Shown piece by piece: positions 55,733-64,000 of a stretch of 64,000 nt of DNA. This DNA is from Triticum aestivum (taxonomy: Eukaryota > Streptophyta > Magnoliopsida > Poales > Poaceae). A model generated the notes under the pieces. It saw nothing but the letters and a program-made list of their open reading frames with translations. It ran no database searches and was not told where the DNA came from. The stretch spans positions 405,721,652 to 405,785,651 of the forward strand of contig NC_057811.1 of assembly GCF_018294505.1 (NCBI RefSeq), read 5' to 3'. The number at the start of each line of letters is the position of its first letter. Position 1 is the first letter of the stretch. The position numbers and the translations under genes are program-made.

Positions 55733-56211
55733 TGAGGGAGTCCTGGACTAAGGGGTCCTCGGGCGTCCGGGCCGTTATCCATGGGCCGGACTGGTGGGCT
55801 GTGAAGACATGAAGGCCGAAGACTCTACCCGTGTCCGGATTGGACTCTCCTTGGCGTGGAAGGCAAGCTTGGCGATCAAATATGAAGATTCCTTCCTATG
55901 TAACCGACTCTATGTAACCCTAGATCCCCCCGGTGTCTATATAAACCGGAGGGTGTAGTCCAGAAAGGATACACTCATTGCCATAGTCATACAGGCTAGA
56001 CTTCTAGGGTTTAGCCATTACGATCTCGTGGTAGATCAACTCTTGTAACACTCATATTCATCAAGATCAATCAAGCAGGAAGTAGGGTATTACCTCCATA
56101 GAGAGGGCCCGAACCTGGGTAAACATCGTGTCCCCTGTCTTCTGTAACCATCGATCCTAGACGCACAGTTCGGGACCCCCTACCCGAGATCCGCCGGTTT
56201 TGACACCGACA
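55733..56211 (+). repeat. 5' LTR of the Fatima-like element (479 bases)
   Basis: It has TG...CA ends (tgagggag ... caccgaca), followed at once by the primer binding site. A TATA box lies in the middle. Confidence 0.9.
55938..55945 (+). promoter_or_regulatory. TATA box of the Fatima-like LTR
   Basis: The sequence tatataaa lies in ggtgtctatataaaccgg, with suitable spacing to an LTR transcript start. Confidence 0.7.
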
Positions 56212-56230
56212 TTGGTGCTTTCATTGAGAG
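56212..56230 (+). other. Primer binding site of the Fatima-like element
   Basis: The sequence ttggtgctttcattgagag starts right after the LTR CA. I recall it as the usual site of this family, but I could not assign the tRNA with certainty. Confidence 0.7.
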
Positions 56231-56258
56231 TTCCACTGTGTCGTCGACAGAAGGTTCG

Positions 56259-56948
56259 ATGGCCCCTTCAATCGTCGATAGTGACGCTGTCCAGGGAGAA
56301 ACCTTCCTCCCCCGACAGATCTTTGTATTCGGCGGCTTCGCACTGCGGGCCAACTCGCTTGGCCGTCTGGAGCAGATCGGCAGCTACGCCCCTGGCCGTC
56401 AAGTCAGATTTGGAAGCTTGAACTACATCGTGGTCATCCGTGGAGACCTGATCTTCCATGGATTCGAGACTGCGGCGATAGCTCCCCCTCGCTCCAATCA
56501 ACATGACTTAAATCTGTCATCGGATCACATCCAGGAGATGGTTCCTATTGCTGCAACGGCCTTTAATCCGGAGCAGATTGCGCCATCCGAAGCCACGGAG
56601 TCCGCGGCGTTGGAGCCGTGCACAGACTCGACACCTTGCAATACTTGCATCAACGGAACTCCGGACTCGTCTCCGGCTATAAGTTCCGAACCACGTACGC
56701 CTGCGGACACCGAGCTGGATCGGTTATCGATTCTCGAATTCGACGCCGCAGACATCATCCAACACTCGCCCCTGGGCGACGTGTTAAACTCGTTAAAAAA
56801 CCTGTCCTTGGCGGGGGACTCACAGCCGAACTATGTCCGGTTCGAACTAGGGGCTGACGATGAAGAATTTTGCTTCAAAAACCAGTATACTACATATCTA
56901 CTGTCCTCACACCATGCAAATCCCGATACCCCCATTACCAAAAGATAG
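56259..56948 (+). pseudogene. Gag N-terminal part of the Fatima-like element (truncated by deletion)
   Basis: The frame starts MAPSIVDSDAVQGETF and contains FVFGGFALRANSLGRLEQ, then an acidic, proline/serine-rich region to ADDEEFCF (about 56870). The frame then runs for some 26 residues into DNA that encodes RT in another frame, and stops. The capsid and zinc knuckle expected in a gypsy gag are missing. Confidence 0.75.
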
Positions 56949-59008
56949 CATACGCGGTCTTCATGGCATCCCGAAAGCTACGACACTACTTCCAGGAGTG
57001 TTCAATCACGGTGGCTTCTGAAGTCCCACTCAATGACATAATAAATAACCGTGATGCCACGGGACGGATCGCCAAATGGGCCATAGAGCTACTTCCATTT
57101 GACATAACATACAAGCCATGCCGAGCCATCAAATCCCAAGTGTTGGCTGACTTCGTCGCCGAATGGACAGAGGCCGAACTCCCTAAAGAGTACGGGGCAT
57201 ATTCCAATTGGATTATGTATTTTGACGGCTCCAAAATGTTGGCGGGGCTGGGAGTGGGCGTCGTACTAACGTCCCCCACTGGAGATGTCGTCCAGTATGT
57301 ACTCCAGATATTATACACAGACTCCAACAACGTAGCCGAATACGAGGCCTTATTGCATGGTCTTCGGATGGCTGTATCCATGGGGATACAACGCTTGGAG
57401 GTGCGCGGGGACTCAAACCTCGCAATATCTCAAATAAACGGAGACTTTGACGCCAAAGATCCAAAGATGGCAGCTTATCGTAATGTCGTCTTAAAAATGT
57501 CGGCTCGGTTCGAGGGGCTGGAATTTCATCACGTCGTCCGAGAAAGTAACCAGGCGGCGGACGTCCTTGCTCGCATTGGCGCTAAGCGCGACCCCGTCCC
57601 ACCTAACATCTTCTTGGAAAGGCTTTTTAAGCCATCCGTGGTGTGGCAAGGGGAGGGCGGCAACAATAGTCCAGATCCGAATACAACCCCAAATCCCGAA
57701 CACACCGATAGTATCGGGGGCTCAGCCACCGAAATAACACCGTCGGCCCATCTCATTATGGCAGTCATTGCCCCATGGACCGAACCCTTCTTGGCCTACA
57801 TTAATAAGAAGGAGCTTCCCGAAGACCAGAACGAGGCTCGCCGCATCGTCCGGCGTTCGAAGGCCTACAAGGTTCACGACGGAGAACTCTACAAGAAAAG
57901 TACTACCGGAGTACTTCAAAGATGTATCTCCGAGGAAGAGGGGCGGCGGCTTTTAGCGGAAATTCACGCTGGTCTCGGCGGACACCACGCCGTAGCTCGG
58001 GCCCTTGTTAGCAAGGCCTTCCGTACTAGGTTTCATTGGCCGACAGCCCGAGCAGACGTGCAGGACCTTGTCCAACACTGCGTCGGATGCCAGCTCTTCG
58101 CCAACCAAAGCCACATGCCCCCAACTGCCTTACAAACTATCCCCATTACTTGGCCTTTCGCGGTCTGGGGACTGGATATGGTTGGACCCCTTAAAGGGGG
58201 AAGCCATAAGAAAAAATATCTGCTGGTCATGGTGGACAAATTCACTAAATGGATATAGGCTAAACCGGTCAAAACGGCTGAGTCCGGCCCGGTGATAGAC
58301 TTCATATCCGGTGTTGTGCACCGTTATGGTGTCCCACATAGCATCATCACCGACAACGGTTCTAATTTCACAGCCGACGAGGTAAAAACCTGGTGTGCTA
58401 ATCTGGGCATTAAACTCGATTACGCCTCCGTCTACCACCCGCAAACCAACGGTCAAGTCGAACGAGCCAATGGTCTTATTATGAGCGGCATCAAGCCCAG
58501 ACTAGTGCGGTCTTTGAAAGAATCAGACAAGCACTGGGTTGAGGAGCTCGACTCCGTACTCTGGGGGCTGCGGACCACGCCCAACCGTACTACCGGATAC
58601 ACGCCTTTCTTCATGGTGTATGGCGCAGAGGCCGTGTTGCCCTGCGATATTATTCACGACTCACCTCGAGTACGTATGTACGAAGAGAGAAAAGCCGAGC
58701 TTGATCGGCAGGACGACCTAGATGCCCTGGAGGAGGAACGCAATGTCACAAAAGCCCGTTCAACATTTTACCAACAGCAGGCTCGAAGATATCAAAGCAG
58801 AGAAATACGGGCCAAGACTTACAACGTTGGCGAACTCGTTCTACGCCTGCCGGAGAAGAAAAAGGACAAACTCAAGCCCAAATGGGAGGGTCCCTTCATA
58901 ATTGACGAAGTTCTCACTGGAGGAGCGTACCATCTTCGTGATGCATCAGACAATCGCCTCGAGCCGAACCCCTGGAACGCGGCCAGACTCCGAAGATTCT
59001 ATGCCTAG
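56870..59008 (+). pseudogene. Pol remnant: RT end, RNase H and integrase (one nonsense codon)
   Basis: The frame begins inside RT (KPVYYIS-VLTPCKSRYPHYQK), followed by the connection region and a plant-type RNase H (MYFDGS, NVAEYEALLHGL, EVRGDSNLAI, NQAADVLAR). Integrase has an HHCC zinc part (HAGLGGHHAV to HCVGCQ) and a core with GLDMVGP, TDNGSNF and NGQVERANG supplying D, D and E. The C-terminal part includes KPKWEGPFIIDEVL. A single TAG at 58256-58258 interrupts KWI-x-AKPV, where glutamate (GAG) is expected. Otherwise the frame is open to 59008. Protease and the RT catalytic core are absent, so the element cannot replicate alone. Confidence 0.88.
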
Positions 59009-59834
59009 CGCCGAACTCCTTGTTCGTCTCCTTCTCCCCTGTAGTTTCCATCATTCTTTCTATCTTTTCTGATTACTTTTTTTTCTTTCTCGCTTTAAAG
59101 CTTTGGTACGGCTAGACCGCACACCCTTGACTCATACATCTTTAAATATGTATGTCCATTATACCTGGGGGCTTCTTGTACATAAGCTTTTTATTATTCC
59201 TCGAGCATCAAGCTCTTCACATATGAGCTTTTCCATATGCACATTTTCTTCACCATTATATGCATCGATATGACTTAAGTTTTGGCCAAGCTAGGTTGCC
59301 TGGCTCCTATGCTTATGCCCTGCGTTCCCGTTAGTTCGGCTAGGGCATAGAGGGAGCACCTCTGCGATTGTTACTGCCGGGTCATCCGAATGTGTACCTC
59401 AGACTGGGTGAAGCCGAAAGCTAGCGTTCTTTTGGGAATATTCGGTCGGTGAATTAAAGACATCTTTTCATTTACTCCATTCTGAACCCCCAGAAGTTAC
59501 ATACACTGTGATTTTCCCATCACAATTCGGACATGCACATTAAATGCATGCACACCGAGGGAAAGGAACCCTTAACGGAACTATTCTCTCTGGAAGATGT
59601 TTCTTACAATCTCAATGTAATATAACGTAGCTAGCCGGATACAACTTGTCTGTTCAAGCAACTATGACCCCTACGCCTAGTTTTCCATGCATACCCCGGA
59701 CCCTGGTCTATTCGGCCGCGACGGTATTCGGAAACACTCCGCACCTTCGGGTCCGGAGGTTGAAGCGAAAAGGTCCGCCATGAAAAATGATATACAATTC
59801 AGCTAGAGTTCCACATGACGAGGAAAGTACATAG
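59009..59834 (+). other. Spacer between integrase and the antisense ORF
   Basis: This is T-rich DNA after the pol stop and then unremarkable sequence. No gene is seen. Confidence 0.5.
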
Positions 59835-62618
59835 TCACTTGGACTCAAACACTTCTTCCTCTACACCGTCCAACAGGCAGTCTAACTTACAATCCTGTTG
59901 GGAATATTTGGCGGCCACCTCTACTTGGTCATATACTAAACTAACGGGAATTTCTTCCCCAATTGACCCTAGCGGTCCAACCCGGGACATGTGATTAGGA
60001 TCCAGCTTGGTATATCGCGTTTTCACCATGGCCCGGGCCTCTCGCGCACCCTCTCGGCAGGCCGATATCTTCCATAGTCGGATACGCCGCCGCGCTCCCT
60101 TGAACCGCTCTACAAGCTCATCCTTAGTTCCTGGAGGGGAGGCAGATGGCCATAAGGCCTTGGCAACACTCCGCATGGCCAGCCGAGCATGCTCGTGCAC
60201 TTGCGACAGTCTTTGCAGCAGATCATTTGATGATCCGGACACCTCCTCTTCAGGACGGCCCGTCAATATACCTGCAATCGGAACCATATCAGTTCCATTT
60301 ATCTCCGGACTACTTTAAAAATAGTTTCGACACATATTGAATATGCCGCCCCGCAGCTTCTTATTCTCCTTTACGGAGTCGGCTAGCTGGGCTCGCACAT
60401 CTTTCAATTGTTCACCCAACGTAGTGTTGGAATCCTGTAGCTTGTTTTTCTCCCCTCTGACTCGGGTCAGCACTCGCTCGCCTGCGGCGTGTAGTCTTTT
60501 CGCCTCTTTTTCTCCCTCTTGGGCGATCTTCAACTTCTTTTCAAGTTGATCGGGCGACCCTATTATGCGATCAGCCACAATCTTAGTACAGTGGGGATAC
60601 AATTATTGTTCCTCGATGGAGGGGAACGTTACCAGAAGACGCCTTCTTGAAGTCTTCCAGTTCGGCGGTAGCGGCACTTAGTTGCGCCCGGCACTGCTCC
60701 AGCTCTTGGGCTAGCAGGCCATTCTTCTCTGTAAGGACCTGGTTATACAACGATCCTTAAATCAGTTATACCAACTGCTTTCAGTCCCGGGGGCTACGGG
60801 CATATGGTTATCCTCTTTTGGACAAAAAAATACTTACCTGCACATCTGTCAAATATTGCTACGTGGCTTCTCTAAGTCCATCTCGAGCAGCCCGGATGTA
60901 TGCGTCACCCGAGCTGAAGGCATTGAATGCCTCTTCCGAGAACTTGGGGTCTCGCAAGACAGCCCTGCAGCGCCGATGGTTCATAGAGCTCTCTACTTCC
61001 GAGTTGGTGATGGACATGTCTTCCGAACCCTCGGCCGAAGGACAATCCGGCGCTGTCCTCAGACCGGCCCCCGTCTCTCCGGCAGGATCTAAATCCCGGT
61101 TGTCAGGATCTCGGCCGGCCAGGCCCCCGGACATAGTTCGGCGGACCCTTTTCCTGGAACTAGACAAATGCACAAAGTCACAGTCGGGTGCCGCCGCTGA
61201 AAAACATATTTATGAATCCATACCTCTTCGATGAAAGCCTGGCTGTGTCTTCACCAGCCTTCCTCTTCGAAGGCTTGCCCAGCGTGGGAGCCGATCTCTT
61301 CGGAATTGCCGAACGCCTCCTCTTTGGAGCACAAGACAGTGCGGTGGGTGAGGCAGAATAAGAGCACTCTTTTAGAGGAGGTGTCTCTTGATCACTTACA
61401 TGTGAAGCAGGAAGGAGACTAGGGTAGTCGGCGGTGATGGCCACTTCTGTGCCATCATAGCTCGCCTGGTAAAACACCCCCTCCGCGAGCACCACATATA
61501 TATCTGAATCCTCTTCAAACCCGGGGTCAAGCTCCCCATTGTGATTCTCCGGCTGTGGGGCGGGACTATGAAGTCCTTCGGTGACCTTTCACCAGTGCTA
61601 TCATAACAAACAGATTTGAAATTTATCAAAAGTAATCCGGAAGTGGAATGAGTGAAACAGAGGGGGTGGGGCTTACCCAACTGGGAGGATCATACATAGA
61701 ATACCCATCTCTGCGCTTAATGTGAAGAAATTCCTCTTCCTCCCCTTTAAACAGCTCGGCCAATATCTTGGCCAGAGCGACGGGGGTATCCGGACCTTTC
61801 CGGCCACAGCGGGAGGTGTCATCCTCTCCATTATAGTGCCACATTGGCAGCCCTCTGTATTGTAGCGGCTGAACCCCTCGCACTATGGAGGTCGCCATTA
61901 CCTCGATTATTGTGAGTCCGGACTGAGCGAGCATCTTTATCTTGCTCATAAGCTAATGAACTTCTGCGTTGTCATCCTCTTCAAGGCTCCGGGGACGCCA
62001 ACTGTGGCATTTCTTTAGCGGAATACTCGCGAATTCAGGAAGACCCTTTCGAACTGGGTCAGGAAGCGCGACGTCCTCAATGTAGAACCATTCGGAAAGC
62101 CATTCTTCAGATGCCTTCCTTGGTGTGCCGGACAGATATCCGGTATCGGCGATACGCCATACTTCGGCTCCGCCCACTTCAAATATTGACCCCTCATGAT
62201 TGCGCGGGACAAGACAGAACAACTTCCTCCACAGCTTAAAATGGGCCTCAATGCCCAGAAATAATACGCATAAGGTGACATAACCCGCGATGTGCAGAAT
62301 GGAGGCAGGGGTGAAGTTGTGCAGCTGGAGGCCGTAATATTCCAGAAGCCCTCGGAGGAACGGATGAATTGGAAATCCGACGGCTCTTAGCAGGTAGGGG
62401 AGGAAACACACCCGCTCTCCCTCGGACGGATTGGGGAAGCCCTCTGCCTGAGTCTCACCATTGAAGGAAGCTAGCCTCGCTTGAACAGGGACTAGATCCG
62501 CAGGGGGAAGGAATCCCTGCGTCTGCAGGTTGGTCAATTGACTGTGGGACACAGACCACCTCTCCCACCCGCCTTTCTCTGGGCCGGAACGGGAGGAGGA
62601 GCTGGGAACCCTAGCCAT
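59835..62618 (-). pseudogene. Antisense ORF of the Fatima-like element (gypsy 'transposase 28' type), broken
   Basis: On the minus strand a multi-part gene starts MARVPSSSSRSGPEKGGWER (62618). The first part has FPNPSEGERVCFLPYLLRAVGFPIHPFLRGLLEYYG-type sequence matching the 'putative gypsy type transposon' domain (Pfam Transposase_28, from memory). A TAG at 61953-61955 breaks it, but the frame goes on to about 61677, where a good donor (tgg|gtaagc) follows. Later parts (61178-61600, 60859-61173, 60315-60602, 59835-60287) hold basic KRRRS segments and coiled-coil heptads (QLEKKLKIAQEGEKEAKRL). The gene lies opposite to gag-pol between integrase and the 3' LTR. Its function is unknown. Confidence 0.7.
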
Positions 62619-62916
62619 GTTGGAATGGTTTCTCCTAGCAGTCTCTGGGGATTTTTCTCTGCTCGGTGCCGAATGGATCTAGGATCCAATCTCTTTAAAT
62701 AGGTGCTCTTCCTTGCCTGGACGGGGTGCTATTTGCAAAAATACCCTGACCTTCTGCATTCTCTCGACACATGGAAGACGAAGTTATTTGACGCGCAGAA
62801 GCCAAGGGGAGCGACATTGATCAACGGTCGAATATATTACTTGGAGGTCATCGGAGGAGGAACCCGCCTTGCAATGCCGAAAACAATTTGTGTGCCGAAC
62901 ACTTCATGATTGAAGA

Positions 62917-62932
62917 CTGGTTCGGGGGCTAC
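62917..62932 (+). other. Polypurine tract of the Fatima-like element
   Basis: The sequence actggttcgggggctac precedes the 3' LTR. The G run is the likely priming site. Confidence 0.6.
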
Positions 62933-62958
62933 TGAGGGAGTCCTGGACTAAGGGGTCC
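62933..62958 (+). repeat. 3' LTR of the Fatima-like element, first 26 bases
   Basis: The sequence tgagggagtcctggactaag and the next six bases are identical to the 5' LTR start. The LTR is then interrupted by a different LTR start. Confidence 0.9.
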
Positions 62959-64000
62959 TGATATCTCTCCAACGTATCTACTTTTCCAAACACTTTTGCC
63001 CTTGTTTTGGACTCTAACTTGCATGATTTGAATGGAACTAACCCGGACTGACGTTGTTTTCAGCAGAATTGCCATGGTGTTATTTATGTGCAGAAACAAA
63101 AGTTCTCGGAATGACCTGAAACTCTACGGGACTTATTTTTGGAAAATATTAAAAATATTGGCAAAAGAATCAAGGCCAGGGGCCCACCACCTGTCTACGA
63201 GGGTTGGGGGGGGGCGCGCCTGCCCCCCTGCCTCGTGGGCCCGCTGGAGCTCCACTGACCTCAACTCCAACTCCAACTCCATATATTCGTGTTCGGGGAG
63301 AAAAAAATCAGAGAGAAAGATTCATCGTCTTTTACGATATGGAGCCGCCGCCAAGCCCTAAACTCTCTCGGGAGGGCTGATCTGGAGTCCGTTCGGGGCT
63401 CCGGAGAGGGTAATCCGTCGCCATCGTCATCATTAACCATCCTCCATCACCAATTTCATGATGCTCACCGCCGTGTGTGAGTAATTCCATCGTAGGCTTG
63501 TTGTACGGTGATGTGTTGGATGAGATTTATCATGTAATCGAGTTAGTTTTGTTAGGGTTTTATCCCTAGTATCCACTATGTTCTGAGATTGATGTTGCTA
63601 TGACTTTGCTATGCTTAATGCTTGTCACTAGGGCCCGAGTGCCATGATTTCAGATCTGAACCTATTATGTTTTCATGAATATATGTGAGTTCTTGATCCT
63701 ATCTTGCAAGTCTATAGTCACCTACTATGTGTTATGATCCGGCAACCCCGAAGTGACAATAATCGGGACCACTCCCGGTGATGACCATAGTTTGAGGAGT
63801 TCATGTATTCACTATGTGTTAATGCTTTGGTCTGATACTCTATTAAAAGGAGGCCTTAATATCCCTTAGTTTCCGCTAGGACCCCGCTGCCACGGGAGGG
63901 TAGGACAAAAGATGTCATGCAAGTTCTTTTCCATAAGCACGTATGACTATATTCGGAATACATGCCTACATTACATTGATGAATTGGAGCTAGTTCTGTG
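62959..64000 (+). repeat. Ty3-gypsy 5' LTR (Sabrina/WHAM-type), cut by the window edge
   Basis: It starts tgatatctctccaacgtatc, the usual start of these Triticeae LTRs, and has no coding capacity. It contains a possible TATA (ccatatattcg, near 63280) followed by a GC-rich leader-like part. The remaining LTR and internal region lie to the right of the window. Plus orientation is assumed from the TG start. Confidence 0.75.

Larger units (their letters stand above)
55733..62958 (+). mobile_element. Fatima-like Ty3-gypsy retrotransposon, internally deleted
   Basis: A 5' LTR, primer binding site, gag N-terminus, RT end/RNase H, integrase, an antisense multi-part ORF, a polypurine tract and the start of the 3' LTR are present. 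The order RNase H then integrase is that of Ty3-gypsy. The LTR start TGAGGGAGTCCTGGACTAAG is that of the Fatima family as I know it. Part of gag, the protease and most of RT are deleted. The 3' LTR is interrupted after 26 bases by another gypsy LTR. Confidence 0.88.

Overview
The window looks like intergenic DNA of a large, repeat-rich Triticeae grass genome (wheat, Aegilops, rye or barley group). I infer this from LTR sequences that match, from memory, the Triticeae families Angela/BARE (Ty1-copia), a Maximus/SIRE-type copia, Fatima (Ty3-gypsy) and a Sabrina/WHAM-type gypsy, together with a CACTA element carrying 'actaatggcgcacc' subterminal repeats. All family names come from recognition, not from a search. 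Nothing suggests a bacterium or virus.

Layout. (1) 1-7563: a young, nearly intact minus-strand Angela-type element, cut by the left window edge, inserted into the reverse transcriptase region of an older, decayed Angela-type element (7564-11912, continuing at 29825-31436). (2) 11913-29819: a plus-strand Maximus/SIRE-like copia element that split the 5' LTR of the old Angela, with a perfect 5-base target duplication (gagat). It has a broken gag-pol and an intact extra ORF downstream of pol. Its 3' LTR is split by a 5.3 kb CACTA element (24287-29559) with target duplication aaa. (3) 31437-33162: an abundant GC-rich repeat with a degraded conserved ORF. (4) About 33180-34280: a LINE reverse transcriptase fragment with a MITE inside it. 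(5) 34318-39845: a complete Mutator-like element (MULE) with 105-base terminal inverted repeats and a 9-base target duplication. It carries a MuDR-type transposase gene with one in-frame stop and a convergent two-exon gene for a GRF-type zinc finger/membrane protein. (6) 40713-41313: the only convincing host gene, a two-exon mitochondrial B12D/MLRQ-like membrane protein. (7) 41617-47913: four direct tandem copies of a roughly 1.53-1.60 kb unit, followed by single-copy sequence (47914-52129) that ends in a Helitron-like 3' terminus. (8) About 52190-54175: a plus-strand LINE fragment. (9) 54176-55732: the 3' end of a gypsy element, interrupted by a Fatima-like gypsy element (55733-62958). The Fatima-like element has a large internal gag-pol deletion and a multi-part antisense ORF, and its 3' LTR is interrupted after 26 bases by another gypsy LTR (62959 to the right edge).

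How it fits together. Most of the window is a nested-insertion record, so the order of events can be read from which element interrupts which. The pieces most worth following up are the convergent accessory gene of the MULE, the apparently intact and probably spliced third ORF of the Maximus-like element, the dyad-symmetric GGTAGTACC/GGTACTACC arrays and covarying hairpins in the same element, and the four-copy tandem array next to the B12D-like gene. No rRNA, tRNA or CRISPR was seen.
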